From positions 7,006,001 to 7,070,000 of the forward strand of contig OX387606.1 of NCBI GenBank assembly GCA_947568835.1: 64,000 nt of DNA. The letters are read 5' to 3'. Under the pieces are notes generated by a model. It had not been told where the DNA came from and did not search any database. It was given only the letters and a program-made list of their open reading frames with translations. The DNA is from Protonemura montana. Lineage: Eukaryota > Arthropoda > Insecta > Plecoptera > Nemouridae. The translations under genes and the position numbers were made by a program. This document shows positions 27,267 to 41,536 of the stretch, piece by piece (positions within the stretch are counted from its first letter, which is position 1; each line of letters begins with the position of its first letter).

Positions 27267-27306
27267 TCAAAATGGTGGAACGATTGAACCATTTCAAAAT
27301 GGTGGA
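27267..27306. repeat. 18-bp direct repeat CATTTCAAAATGGTGGA
   Basis: CATTTCAAAATGGTGGA occurs twice within about 40 bases, separated by ACGATTGAAC. About 120 bases upstream lies TGTACAGGGAGTCTCTAAAT, which loosely resembles the ACAGGGTGTCCCA type of terminal sequence in some arthropod transposons. Together they may be the remains of a DNA element. Confidence 0.55.
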
Positions 27307-30300
27307 TTGAATTAATCCGACGTTTTGGTCCAATTGGATTTAGGCAAAAGAAAAGGTAACTTTTCGTTCTATTTGTGTATTTTCACAGCGAGCTAACGAC
27401 CACGTCAAACACCAAGGTAAGCCTTGTGGAAAATGTCACAGTAGCATATAAAAGTGGCAGTTAATTGTTTTATTTCAAATTCTCATTTGCATATTTAATT
27501 AACGTTAATTAAAATTTCGTCTCGAATTCAGTCTGAATGGGAAAATTAATTGCCAGCATATGGCACCGAGCAGCATCAACACGCTTAGAACATCAAGCCA
27601 TTGCAAACCACATCCATAATTTTAATAAATGCTAGTAGTCGTCAAACGTTTCGGTTCGAACTTAGCGCGGTGTCTCATTGTTTTAGATTGGGCTATTTAT
27701 GACCGCAGAAAGCTGTCACGCCGAGATCTGAACGCCGATGCGGCAGGCGTGCCAACCATAAATTATACCAACCTTTGACAAATACTACTGTACCGCAATT
27801 ATAAAGAGTAATTTCCCCGTTTCCATTCACGGGCCAGTTAACTCATGTTTATACATTACCCGATAAATAACCTTTATGCTGATATAACACATTGATTGAT
27901 CGTCAGCACAAAAACAATACCAGGTTATGCGCAATTCGGTGAAGTAATTGAACCGCACTCGTAAGTATTGGGTTCAACGCCAGCTGGAGTACCTACTGTT
28001 TGGTACTGTCTGGCATCATTGAGTTAGAGAAAGAGGACCGACGTTGATGTTAAACTTTCTGCTGAGAAAACGAGACGTTGACACGTGTAACTGGTAGGCG
28101 CCACCCAAGGACACGTACGGCCGTTATTTTGAGCTAATTTCTACAATTAAATAATAACGACTCGAAATATCGATATATGATTATCGATTAATAGAGATTC
28201 ATTAAAGGTAAATCAGACTGAAGTAGGTATGAGTAATCTGCGAGAAAACGAAGGGACTTCGCCTGTAAGCATCCTCTATTTTGGTCGGTGAAGTTGTTTG
28301 GCGGCCATTTTTCACAATTTAATTTAGTGTTCCTATTGGAAAATATCAGGAACTTCTCAAAACGGTATGAAGAGGACGAAAAAGTATCCAATTAAAGAAG
28401 TATTGAAATCATTTGCGCTTTTTCTAACCAATAGTTACCGCAACATTGATCTGCATTACATATTTTGTTCATAGAAACTCGGACATAACAATGAGACGCG
28501 ACTTGGTCGCCTTTCAGTGCTTTTATATTCGATTAAGAGCTTTCAACCCTCAGGAGGGAGTGGTATTAAAAGAAGCAACGCGAGTTATTAGCAAGATTTT
28601 CTTGCCAACTAGGTCATATTTTTCTCCATCAGAGACTCGATACCTTCAAGTTGGGATTTAACTTTTTGTGTCTCATCAGTTTCTGTAAATGGATGATTTT
28701 CTTCATTTTCTATTTTCGTCTGTACTTTATTTTTCTCTTCATTCTTCATTTCTGATCCCGCGCAGACGGGCGTGCAAAGAGCTAGGATAAAAATGATTTA
28801 TAGCGAGAATACTTCTAACAGTTTCTCGCTCGTCGTTAGAAACTGCTTTCTTTTTTATAAAGAACTCCAGCACATTTCAGATAATACTAGAAAGAAAGGT
28901 CAGACACATATTGTGTGACGCATTTCTTTCCCTTCGCGTTTTGCGTTACATGTTTGCAACAAAACCGACTGTTCCGTGCATTTACTGATAATGGGTTTAT
29001 CTTACTTTCATTATCAGAATTCGAGTTTAAAGTCAAATGTTTGAGTTAGAAATGGCAAAACGGGCAGAACAACAACGGAAATTTGGATAACAAACTTTTG
29101 AATCAACGAACTAAATGGTGCTCGCCCTTTGTTCCTCGTCGCGGAGAACTGAATTTTGAAACGCGCTCCAACAACGCCATTCTGTTTACGATCAGTGCAA
29201 TTCCCTTGTAGTGCTTATTATTATTGAAAACTGGTTCCCGCCAGCTGCCAAATAAACTGCATAGATCAAACAAAAACACCGGCTAGAACGATGCATCAAC
29301 ATCATTTTCGAAATTTTGTTTCATAACGAGCACCGTGAAGATCCACGACACCCAGAAAACATGACACACGGAAATAAAAGTTGTGTCGTGATGAATGAGA
29401 GATCTTGTCCTCCTGAGAGATCAACAAACGGAATCTAAGTTCACTTCCGGAGTTTCAACGGAGTTTTACAGACTATGTTTACTGATTTTAAGGGTTTGTT
29501 GCCATGGTGATAACAACTTTACCCCTAAACTTATAAGGGTTAAGCTGTGCTTTGTGGATTCGACCACGGGACAGTAGAAAACAGAAAAGCATTGTGTTAA
29601 TCGAATCTAAGTGTTTTCAGCGATGCCGTGTTCTATGCTCAACCAGAAACCAAAACATGTTTGGAAATAGCGTTATCGTTATTCCCCCCTCCTACCATTG
29701 TGAGCTTAATTAAAGATTATGAAAATTACGGTCTTGGGTCAACACTTTCATGCACAAAAAGAAATATCCAAGACGCTCGATTTAAAATAAAAAAAGGGCA
29801 AAAAAAAGAGTAGGGCAAAGTTTCCGCAGGGTTCTAAAATATTATTTTGAAACAGCAAAAAACCTTAGCATGTTTTGTTTTAAAAACTGTCTTCGTTTAG
29901 AGAGCGCACACAATAAAGCAGCCGATGTTTTCAAGAGGACATTTTTGCATATATTGCTCTTTTTTTACTCTGCAGTTCGCGTTGGTTGTGTGGCGAAACG
30001 ATGAGAAAGGAAAGGAGGGCAACGCAGCTTCGAACGGGTGAGAGAGTGGAAGTGGCAAAAAGTATTGCTGTGTGCTTGCCAGCTTAGATTAAAGCGCCAC
30101 GGTGTCTTTGTGAGAACAAGAAATATCGAACGGTGCGAATTGAAATTCTTGCTGTAGATGAATTTAGTTTCACAGTCCGAGTGGATGCTGCCGCCACCAC
30201 CGTCGACGCCGCCACTCCTTACTTTATATTTCGAGCAATTCTATGGGCAGAATGTGCAGCCTTACAAAAACACATTTAAGGGTAACCATTCTTTCCATTC

Positions 30301-32000
30301 GAGTTTTGTCATTGCTACAGATTCTTTTTCAGAAAATCTAAAGAAAGAAAACTGCAAAAAAAAAAGAACTTAAAAGAGAAGGCGAACGGAAGGAAAATAT
30401 AGGAAAAAAAAGGGCCTGGCTGAAAATCAGAATTGGTTACTGTAACAATTTTCAGCCACATTTGTCGAACGACAAAAGAGATGCCATTTTGACGCCATTT
30501 CATGTGCAATGAACCACATAAAACGTTGAATCTTCGACTTCAACATTTACAAGAGACAAGTGAAGCAAGCCGGGGAAGAAAAGTCGCTTCAATTTGCTAA
30601 AAGCATTTATTTTGTGACACATTGACTAAGTAAGAATGGATTCCTAGTTGAAGAAAAGTGGTCGACTGGCGGGTGCTGCGTGGCTACGTTATTTAACGTG
30701 GCGTCTAGTGGTTTTTCGGGGACGCCTCCATTTATTACGTCGACGCGTACTACATATAAATACCAGCGGCTGTTATCAATTTCAATTTGTTTAGCTAACG
30801 ACAACTGATAATGTCCACATCTATCTCCGTAACGACACAATTACACGTTCCTTGGTTTCTGTGTTTCAAGGCACTAGTCGATAGAAAATGACTTTTAAAA
30901 ATGTATAAAAGATTTTGTTTTTCATGCGTGATTGGTCTCAATGGGGACAAAAAATGCACGCTAATGGGTTGGTTCAGAAAGTTGCTGACCAGTTCTTTTG
31001 CTAGGAGACCACAAGAATGAGATACTGCAAGTAATATATGGTCTTCTTTTTTTCTCTATAAGTGCGATAAGTTATAGAATCGATCGACGCGAATACCTAC
31101 TCTGGCCACCTGAATGACCATCGAGATTAAACCTTTCCGTTTCGTTTTCTAAAGCTGCTCTTTCTTTAATAATCCATCACCAGCAACATAAATACCCCAT
31201 AGGCTGCACACAAAGCAGCCATTTTGAAAGAGTAAATTATTCAGAAAAAAGATATATGCTCGCCTAATGCTCTCCGCCGGTAATCGTTTAGTCAGTACCT
31301 GATTCCAAGCTGCTTTGATCCTAAATGCACGATGAAAATTTAAGGATTCGATTATGGTACCCAGCTCCTGGTGTAGGTACGACCACCGCACCAAATAAAA
31401 TGCCCGTAATTCGTAGTTCAGAAAACTGTTTGCTACTAAAAAAAATAATATAAAAGTTGTAAAAGTCCTCGGCAAGCGTGCAAGGCTACATTGAAAACGT
31501 AATCGAAAAGCAGGATTAAGATCTTAAGCGATTGGTAACAATGATCCGTGTCGGTAATTCGCGAGGAGGTTGGCAGCATTGCGACGACTAAAGCCTATCG
31601 CATCGATCACCTACACACGGGTCCGATCATATTGGACGACGGTGACGGTGACGACGACAAGACGCGATCGCTATTATTTCGCCACACAAAGACTCTGCTT
31701 GGGCTTGACTATGTCTTGGCTCATCGGTAACTGTAAGACTAAAGAAAGGCATCCATCTCCTCCCTGGCTTTTCCGTAGACCAAGTTAATGAATGTATTGT
31801 TATTTCTGCTATCCATCACTCAACACTTTTGGGGATGGTTCAAAAAATGAAGAATAAAAAACACGGATAGCCAAATGGCTCTGGGGAAAACAAGCATCAG
31901 ATGTAAAAACGTGATGTAGTATATGGATTAAAAATGCAGCTAATTTGAATTCCCATAGCTTTCCAATCTCGTGATAGGTAATAAAATATTTATTGCAGTC

Positions 32001-32026
32001 GTGTGTGTGTGTGTGTGTGTGTGTGT
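32001..32026. repeat. (GT)13 microsatellite
   Basis: A perfect GT dinucleotide run. Its minus-strand translation is the (TH)n run in a spurious frame at 31809-32066. Confidence 0.92.
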
Positions 32027-33310
32027 TTTTGTGTCTTTTGCCATATAGTGATTCACCGTCGACCATACCTAATGTGCTTTAGCGGATAGATATACATACA
32101 AACTTTTTGCATTAAAGAGAATATTCCCAATTATTTGAATCATAAACAATAATAATACCTTTAAAAGCGTTACCTGCTTTTTTTTCATTACTTCCATTAC
32201 GGTATTGTTCAATTATTCATAAAACTGTAGAGTTCGTAAATATAGAGACTGATCTGCCCTGATATCGGGATAGCATCCATTAGTGCTTCGTCAGTCGTCC
32301 CCGTCCATTTCAACCCCTTCGCATCCTCCCCATCCTCCCACCTCACCCCGCTACACCAACACATATGGAGCTTCTGACAGTTGAAAAAACCTTTTATGTC
32401 CAAGGATTCCAGCACTAAGTGCAACATGGACGACAAACATTGCTTTACAGAATCCCAACTCTTTGACCCATTCATCTTTTTCAGCAAATGCTACTTCTGA
32501 AACATTTTCGCTGAGATTAAATATTCACCGCCTGGATTAATCATACCATTCAGATATTAAGTCGGTGCTACCTTTCGCTTCAACATTTATATGTGACCAG
32601 ATGATTGTTACTTTCTTTAATGAATTAAACAAATTCTGTATCGTACGTGTTTTTAACAGTCAACGTTCCTTGAGTAATCCATTTAACTAAGTAACGAATC
32701 ATTTAAAATTATAATGAAAAGTGCATAAATAATTTTACCGAATCGTTTCATTCGGGTACCGATTTAGCAAATTGAAGGCGAGACCCTCTTCTCTCTGCAA
32801 TCATTAAACTAAGTCTAATTAAAACACCAAGTGTGAACAGGATTAAGAGATTAGAAGACTCCCTGAAGACTGGAAGGCTGGAAGTGAATGGAACGGAGTC
32901 GAGACAGCTTGGGACCATCTGCCGGAGAACCCAATTAAAAAAGATTCGATTGCGAGACCGAACCTGATGCTGCGGTAACGGTCATGAAACACATCACTTG
33001 ATCAAGTCGGGAAAAATTAAAACATGCTTGAAACGTGTAATTTCCCCACCGTATTACGGCGCGTCAACGCGAAAAGCAAAGGAAACAAAAACGTAAAACA
33101 TAAACCAATGACCACAAAGATACACATAAGCGGATGAAACTTGAAAAAAAAAAGATACACACTTTGAATCCGTCGCATAATCCCGCGTTGCAAAACGCTT
33201 TCCCACAACCGTCCACAATGGTGTGGCGCATAAAAGTTAAAACTCTACATAAAGTTGGTTAAAAGCTTAATGCTTATACGCTAAATGCGAGTCGCGAGCT
33301 CAGAACGTAG

Positions 33311-33328
33311 AATTATAATTTTATAATT
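33311..33328. repeat. AT-rich perfect palindrome
   Basis: AATTATAA, two T, then TTATAATT: 8-base arms with a 2-base centre. It sits just after the stop codon of the minus-strand frame at 33313-33567 and overlaps its end. Confidence 0.7.
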
Positions 33329-34339
33329 AACTGTTTAGAAATTTTAGCGAAGTTCTTATTTCGTTGGAAAACTCTTGCACCGAGTTCGACGTAACGTTTT
33401 CCTCTCTGATTCCCAGTCGTGTGAATCAACTGCTCTTCTTGTACCAAACTTTGCAGTTTTTTTAGAATCTTACGAAATGGCTTTCCAAAGACTGCGCTCA
33501 CTGCCGGAAATGCGTTCGCCGCACACCCAATGACATGACAAATAGCAGGAATTATTCCATATAGCAAACGCGACTAAGCGTGGTGGCGACGTGGGAATAG
33601 ACATTAAAATAAAGCGAAGTGCTAGCAAAGTTAGGCTATGTAGTTTCCACTGGGCGAAGTTGATGAAAGCGTATCTCGAATATTTGAGTACTACGTGTTA
33701 TCTACGAGTGTTGAAAGCAAGCATCGTTTGCCAAGTCCCATATTTGGTCAGTGTGCAAATTGTGCGGCCGGTCATAACATTTGCAGGAGCTTGATGAAAG
33801 TGGGGCCAACGTCAATGGGAATTAGAACCTCCGGAGAGATTTCTGTTTTCGAGGCAGCATGGCAATCTCCAGCTTAAATCCGCGAGTTCATACGAACAGA
33901 TTTAGAAGCGACATTTTTGATTAAATTGTGAACATTTCATTTCGATGGAATTTGCGTTTGGTGGGACACCTAAAAAAAGTCAATTTAGGGGTATTATTTA
34001 ATCATTTTATGTATGGTGAAATACCAAGGTTCTTTTAACTGTCTCAGGGTTTTACCGCTGAATTGAAGATTTTACAAGCATAACTTCAAATACCATTCAC
34101 TATATGTTGTTAAAATTTCTAGTTATAATTAGAAACACAGTTTTAAAATGTGTTATTCCATTTTTGTACTCGTTTTCTGTACGTTCTGCTGAGCAAATTC
34201 CAATAACAAAATAACCACTTTACCACCCCATATAGTTGTTGGTTTTGTTTGTCAGACAAAAGAGAGCGTTAGTGGTATGTTTCACTTTGTTTCCGGAGTA
34301 TTGTTAAATAATAAAACAACTAGTCAACGATTGCATGGA

Positions 34340-34745
34340 AATAGAATGCAAACCCCTAAATGCAACCCGCAGCACACACGTGACCATTTCAAAACACGCA
34401 ATTTTTTTGTAAACTTATAGAATGCGAAAGCAAATTGGATAGTTTCTTGCCATATAAATTGCGTTTTAAGATACGTTTGAAACTTTCCCGAAAATTAAAG
34501 CGTCTTTTGACTTGTACTCCTGAACGCAGCCCGCAGAGCAATCTTGGCTCCTCCACCACACTGTTTTGTTAACTGGCTGAGAAAGCACATTCAAAAGGGA
34601 AGATTTGCTGCCAGTTCGTTCCTTTCGCAATTAAATTATGTAGAAATACAATAGAATAATTCAGCATCCTTTCGTACAAACTTCAAAACGCAGTCCGCAG
34701 AACTGACTTGGCTCCTCCACCTACTGCATTTTCTTTGAAAATGTT
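34340..34745 (-). repeat. Tandem array, 164-bp period, three units
   Basis: The box YGCARCCCGCAG (reverse complement CTGCGGGYTGCR) starts at 34361, 34525 and 34689, exactly 164 bases apart each time. GGCTCCTCCA follows in units two and three, at 34546-34555 and 34710-34719, again 164 apart. Read on the minus strand this is the same order, TGGAGGAGCC then CTGCGGGCTGC, as in the plus-strand array at 4131-4525. Diverged flanking units may exist near 34180 and 34837. No coding capacity is seen. Confidence 0.8.
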
Positions 34746-37147
34746 ACCAAAGAACGCAATTTTATGCAATCTTTCAAGTGTTTCTAATGAGCCAGAAAAA
34801 CTGAAAAAACGTAGCTTTATTTGCATATGATCTTAACGCATACGACTCCAGTTGAATCCAGCAAACCAAACTAGGAGTTTCGATTTAGCGTAATTTTTTA
34901 GTACAACCAAGAGGTAAAATTTTGTAGAATCTTACTTTGATTTACGTTTTTTTTTATAAGCACCTAAATATATTTCTTGCTGCTAGACGCAACATTTATC
35001 GGAATCAATATCACAGTAATTTTACAATGAAAATTGCATCAAAAGGTTTTTTTTTTAAATTTAGAAATCTCACACTAAGAAAACGTGTAAATCTATATTT
35101 TATTTAAAATAAACTCCTAGACGAAACTTGCAGATCACTCCAATGTACCTTCAAATGGTAAGCCATTGGAGACCATCGCTTAACTCTTCTAGCACTGAAA
35201 CCAACATTTCGTTGACTCAATACGACATACACGTTGGCCAAAACTTCGAAATTGGCTTTTCCAATCTATAGATAAAAAGAAGAAACCCGTTCGTTCACAG
35301 TTCAAATTATAAATCTTGGCTTGCCAAAAATGATCCAAAGCATTGCTACTATTTTCCTCTGTTTAGTACGTGTATAAAGCGGCAACGTCCGTGCCGCACG
35401 GCTTTCTAAATGGTACATTTATCATCGAGAAAAGCCTTGGGAAGCCTTCTAAGCTGATCAAGACATAACTTTGATAGAAGATTAGAAAAGAGAGAATAAG
35501 CACCCCACAGTTCGAGGCGGAGAGGCAAAGAAAACGGACGTTTCCCGAAAGATCTCCCGAATTGTCTTATTGATAGGAACAGCCCAATAACCGTAATGAC
35601 TGAAATTATCAGCACATTTATTGCAGGCTCGGGGCAGGACGTAGCGTGTTCGGCGATAGATTTGTCACTGGCAAATAAATTGGGAGGGTTTTTGCTTAAT
35701 TGAGTACAGATTCGGTGGGGCGAGATTTCCTTGAATCGTGTTTGTTGGTTAATGGAAGGCGGAACTTGGGTGCGGAACTATGGACGGGCAATAGTTTCTG
35801 ACCACAAAATGGTAGCCATGCATGCGCCTAGATAGAACTTAAGTAAAATATAACAAGAGCAATTAGTCAAGTTGATGCTATTAAAGTTGTATAGGACCTT
35901 TAAAGCTATACGTTTGTGTAGTACCCAGTGGTTTATGAAGGTCTAATTTTGGAACGATGTTGTGAGGAAATCCCTGTTCAGAAGGGTGTAGAGACTCGAA
36001 AATACCCATTTTAGATTTTCTACGAAAATTCCAGTCTCATGTGGAGAAGTATGTGAAGACACTAGAAATTATTAAAACAGTTATCTGGATTCGATTTCTT
36101 TTTGTTACGCATCTAGTAAATTAGTCACACCGTCCGTGATTTATTTCGACCTTGTTACTAATAGGTGCCATTTGTCTGCTTTTTCTGAGTGTATACAGTT
36201 TTGCGTGGCATGAATTCACTAATGAATACGTAAGGGTTTGTTTGTGCATCAGTCTTTCTCAGATGTGTCAGGATTTTGCCCTGTTTGGCTCCCCGCCCCT
36301 CAATCATTCTCCCGCTTCTTCGTATCCCGTCTCCCATATATCTCCGCCTCATAATCGCCTTAAGCATTGTTACTTCTTCAGCCACTGGTTTCTTACTACC
36401 ATACAATACACATTTATTTACTGTCATTGCTTTTCCACCCCCAAACAAACCGACCTATTATGGTAGTTATGGTGTGATTGTGATGAACCAGAGAAGCTCA
36501 CCGCTCAGCTGTACGCAAAAGTCGTTTCATGAAATATAACTGTCTAGATGATTGAATGGTTGAAACAAAAGCTCGCTAGCGTGAGGGTGGCGTTACGGAG
36601 GAAACAATTTTAGCATTTTTTTCCATTGTGCCACTCAATGCCAGTTTATTCAATGGTTCATCATGAAACAGGCCAAAAAGTTGAAAATAATTTGATCACA
36701 ATAGCAAAATTACACAACTGAAGCGAGGTGTGTAAACCTCACTGAACAAATGTAGTATTTCTGGTTAAAAAGCCAGTTTGTCACTTGCCAACATCCTCGT
36801 TTACTTACCACAAATTGCATGCTCTCCCGTTACTTATGATGAATATAAGTATGTTTCCGCAAGAGAACTTTCTAGGAGAACACGGTTTTTGGAAATCAAG
36901 AATTTTTCTCCTCAGCCCAGCGATACAAGATAGAATGCTGGCACCACGAGTTTAACTTTCTAATGAGAAAGAGAGCGGCGAGAAAAAAGTAGCGAAATTT
37001 CTTGGACTTGGTTCTCAGTGGGACGGCAAAGTTCGTCTTGCAGAGTTATTTGAAATAGTAAACTGGAAATGCCATTAATCACTGTATATTACAAAACTCT
37101 TCGTCGGCTGAAGATGAAAGAATTATGTTGGCGGTGCAGGGAGGGTT

Positions 37148-37163
37148 GGGGGGGGGGGGGGGG
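37148..37163. repeat. Poly(G) tract, 16 bases
   Basis: Uninterrupted run of 16 G on the plus strand, unusual in AT-rich DNA and able to form quadruplex structure or to be miscounted by sequencing. Confidence 0.9.
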
Positions 37164-38526
37164 CTGCAGTAAAATGGCGCGAGTCTGCAACCCTAGAGGG
37201 CTTTTTGGGTGATGGTGAAAATGTTTGTATGCACACTTGTTAACCTTAAAAATATTTTCAATATGAAACTAAATGATGTGTGCAATTGACATATTTGAAA
37301 GGATATTAAACAAATCGAAAAAAAATCCGAGATTATATGTTTAGTTCACAAAGTTTTTTTTTTTCAATAATATGACATACCGATAATCGTGATGCTTCAT
37401 GTCATTGCAGAGCAGGCAGGTAGCGTACATGCTGTTTTATTGTGAACAGCTGTCAACGCAGGCACTTTACTTTGTTCGACTGTTACTGCCTTCGGTATTT
37501 TCCTTTTACTCGCTTTCTGTTCACTTTCTTCAGCGCAAAACGTTTGAAATCACAGCAACTCCCTGTGCGCATATTACATACATTGTAGAACAGCCCATTC
37601 TCAAGACTCTACGTTATTTATTTTACAAGCCATAAAAAAAAATTGTTTGAGAAAAAGTTCACAGCTAAACACCTATAGCAGGCATTATCGTTAACAGTTC
37701 CTATCAAATTAATTCAGCGTAACATAAAATTTCAGAGTGTGCTTAAAAATATATTCTTTAGCTAAAGTTGCATGAGATAAATTCGATAAACATTGATCCT
37801 TAAAAAAAATTTAATTCTCTAAATACAACGGGACGTAGACCTATATATATTTATTTTATTTTTTATGTTTTGCTTTAGTTGGTTGTGATTTTATTGTTCA
37901 TTTAATATTTCTGTTTATATTCGCTCGCCCCTAAGCCCTGGTCTATACTGTACCTCTCGCACTGCCTCTCGTGCCTCTCGGCATGACCTAAAATCAGGGT
38001 CATTACATTCTTATTTTGAGTGCATCTATTGATACTGATTATATCAGAGACTAATTAGCAAGCATCTGCTGCTGATTCCAATTAACTCAAGTTGCATTTC
38101 AATAGCGAACTTAATATAATAGCGTCCAGTTCTGTGCAAGAACATGAAAGTAGGTGGTACTCATGGTTATCACCGTGTTCGCTCGTGTTCGCAATTATAT
38201 CGATTGGGAACTTTGCTCGACTTCAACCTTCTACCTCTCAACTAGCCGACCCATTCCCGTTTATCCTGCACATATAATTTGTGTGATCATAACACTGTTA
38301 TCATAATTCTCAAAGTTAATGCTATACGCGTAGAAAATCGTGTAATATGACAAGGTTCATGAAATTGTTCCAATATGCAATTATGCAAGCACCGTAAGTG
38401 CAAGCAGCCTATACTTTTATGTAACATGAAAGCTTTGAGTTGAGTGGAAAACGTAGTAAGAATGGTACATAAAGATAAGATACGCGGTCCAGCCCGTGAG
38501 AAAAGATAGCAGCACAAGGACTGCAC

Positions 38527-38812
38527 CCCAGCATTGCTACCAACTCTTAAATGAAATGGCAGGTATGATTTTAGAAGTGGGATTTTAAAATACTTATTTT
38601 AACTACAAAATAATACTCAAGATTGTTATAAATTCTAAAAAAAAATTTATACTAGCTCGAAAATAAAAGATGTTGGCTCAAAAAATATAGGACAATTGGG
38701 GACATCAGCAGAGATGATTTGTATATATTTTTTGGTTAAACAGTTGGGCTACATGTCACTTTAAAATGATCGGCAACGCTTCTGTTAGAAAATTAGGTTC
38801 TCTCGCTGACCG
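38527..38812 (-). repeat. Dispersed ~280-bp repeat, copy 1
   Basis: Shares ordered landmarks with 49249-49515 in the same orientation: CAGCRTTGCTACCAAC, then GAAATGGCAG/GCAATGTCAG with TATGATTT, an AT-rich middle, AGCWGAGATGATTTGTAT followed by T-rich sequence, and GTTCTCTCGCTGA at the far end. It has no coding capacity. Size and lack of ORFs suit a non-autonomous element (MITE- or SINE-like); no terminal inverted repeats were confirmed. Confidence 0.65.
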
Positions 38813-41536
38813 GAATGCAATATCATTTTTATTTGGATGGATAGCTATCGAAATTGATGATTTCAGATGGTTTTCAATTAGGACTACTTACTGACAATGT
38901 CCAATAGGAATTTCAGTGATCTCCATTGCTGGTTCCAGGCTTTTAAAATAATAGCGCTATAAATGCAGCGGCAAATCCAAAGACTAAGTCCAAACAAAGT
39001 TGAAACCATCGGCTGAGACTACATCTCTCGAATTAGCTGTCGGTGGTCATAATAACCGTTATTATATTTATAACAACCCAAACTTGCTAAATGTAATTAT
39101 TTGCACTTGTTGGTAGTTGAGCGCGACCATTTTCCTTTTAATGTAGATCACAAAACTTAAGTTGCCACCACGTTTATAGCCACCAAGTTTCGCTCGCGGC
39201 GCCGCTGCGCGTTGGGGGGTGGCTAGAAGGACAACCCGGGACAGGCACGTCCGGTAAACTGGGAATCAAAGTCTTACACGTAGTGCACTAATGAGCATTT
39301 CAAGCAATATTCAAATGTGTAGCTACGGTAGGTACGACGTCTCACGCAAGCTACGAACGGTTACTCGTGCGCTAACTAGCGTTGAAGCTAACGTTGTCTG
39401 ACAGGAAGCCATTCTGATTACCAAGGTGAGCGTGAAATAGGTGAACAGAGGAAACGTATCAATATTAAACGTCCGTTTGATATGTCACTGATGATAGAAA
39501 AGAAATGTTTCGTTGTTGCTCTTTTCAATTACAATATAACAATTGACTGATCGGTTATGTTCTTGATTGAAAAATAAAATTACAGATATATCATAATTTG
39601 ATGTGTTGCACGGTTTCACGCGAGCCTAAACGTCGAAAATATATTGCCTTTTTGGGACCGCAAACCTCCTCTATTCGGAGAAAAAACGTAAAACACGTCA
39701 AATCATCATACCACGGCTCTGAAAACAATCACACAACCAAAAATATAATATATTAAACAAATATTTTACGTGTTATTTATTGAGTATCGACTGAAGCCGG
39801 AAATATTTCTTGCGATTTTCTGTGCTACATGCCAAAAGCTATTCTTGTGGTGTAGGTTAGGTACTTTGCGAGGAGGTCGAAGGTCTATAATAATATGACT
39901 GGGATGTAGGTCATAACTAACGACAGTCGTTTCTGGCGGTGACACTGTGCTCGCTTGGACAGCGAAATGGAGTATGAAGACTGGAGAGTTTTTCTGGGCA
40001 AAGCCTCGGCGCGGTGCTCACCCCTCGTCACTGGTTCGTTTTATAACCGGGAACACATCAGCTCTCCCGCCATTACACGGATTCGGACAAGTAGATGACC
40101 CACATATCTGTGATGAAGCCATGCGTGCTCCAACTATTTTCAACTATAATAAATGAAACAACTGCTATTAATATTTTAGATTTCGGAAGAAAAGATATAT
40201 TATTTGAAGCTTTAACTGAGTTCGCGAGAATTTAAATGGATGGCGGGGCGACCAAGCTATAAATATTATTAGTAAAGTTAGTTTTGAATGTAATTGTGAA
40301 AGTTGTAATATAATTAAACTGCAATTAGAGTTGACATGTACGGAGCAAAGTGCAGTATGAAAATTGCATTTAATTATCCTTCAGTTCATTTTTAGTTGAG
40401 TTTGCAGTGTGTCTGACTTTAATGCAAGAAAATGTTTAAGCTAGTCATGGTGTAGTGGAGGTGCCGGGTCAAAGGAAAAGTCACAGAAAGGAGTTATGCA
40501 TGGTTGTGAGCTGTAGAGGAAAGTTTTGCTGGCCGCTTGTGATAAACTTTGTCTGGAAAAGCGGGTTATTGCGGTTTTCACTTCCAATGGTTTTGCAGAA
40601 TATCGGGGATCATTACATGACGTGCTCAGTGAAGTATTCAAAACAGGATAGACAACGTCTCAGTCGTAAAACGTTACATATGAAACGTCGAAAGTCTCTC
40701 AGCACGGGCAAAGAAAAATCGAAGCAATCTTAAATAAAATCACATTTTCACCAAAAATTTCTGTGTAACCAGTTATTCTGATCGGACTGTAGATATAAAA
40801 TTGCGTGATTTCGGGCTGTAATAATTCACAACGCGATATCCCTGACTTGCTCGCATGCAATTTCTTCTAAACTCCATTGGCTGCAATAAACCGATAGTCT
40901 TTCTGATAGTAGCTCTCTAACTACCGTATCTCTACAGATTGTCAAATAAAACCAGAGATATAAGCGTCTCGAAACGTGTACTCGTACTCAAGATTGCTTC
41001 GCCCACGAAATGGAACTCGCGCAATTGAAGTTACCAATTCAAATATTTGTCTGTGAACGAATCATCGCTTCAAATTATGCTCCGGGTTTGGTATGAAATG
41101 AATTTTTATTTTTGGAGAAGCTCGGTACGCGAAAACATTTAAGCCACTATTTCCATACTTCCCTTACTTGCCAGACGGCACAGCCATGTCACATGCACGG
41201 TACAGGAGCACGGCACCCGTGAATCTGGTTTCGTGTAAGCCATTAAATTCGCAATATGTAATTGCGTAGCTCCAGCATTTTCTCACATAGTCAGCCCACA
41301 ACAAGGATATGCAAAATGTTAAACAAATCTATTTTTAACGCGATACCGGTGAGCGTGCACCGCAAAACCCAAGATAAAAAAAACACGTTTTCGCACAGTT
41401 GGAGTTATGAACGCAAACAGTAGGTACTGGTGTATGTGAATTGTGTTCACAATCCGGGGGGGTAGTGTTTGTCTGACGAAGGCTGCACGATGGATTATAG
41501 CTCGGCTGGAAGTTTTCCCACCCCGTGCCTCCTCAC

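Larger units (their letters stand above)
21511..34339. other. Long noncoding stretch (probable Dpr intron, middle part)
   Basis: No gene recognised. Holds a (CGG)10 tract at 24.67 kb, three near-copies of GGTCTCGC at about 25600-25628, a short direct repeat at 27.27 kb, (GT)n at 32.0 kb and two copies of the AACGACCACGTCAA 14-mer (22387-22400 reversed, 27395-27408). A basic 118-codon frame at 23846-24202 and a 92-codon minus frame at 32209-32487 look like chance openings. Confidence 0.6.

Noticed and set aside
31149-31475. 108-codon minus frame with a hydrophobic N-terminus (FTTFILFFLVANSFLNY)
   Set aside because: The hydrophobic start comes from an A-rich/T-rich run; no domain follows and no promoter or splice support is seen.
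32209-32487. 92-codon minus frame starting at ATG near 32472
   Set aside because: Reads plausibly but matches no family I know; no splice context, and within the chance range.
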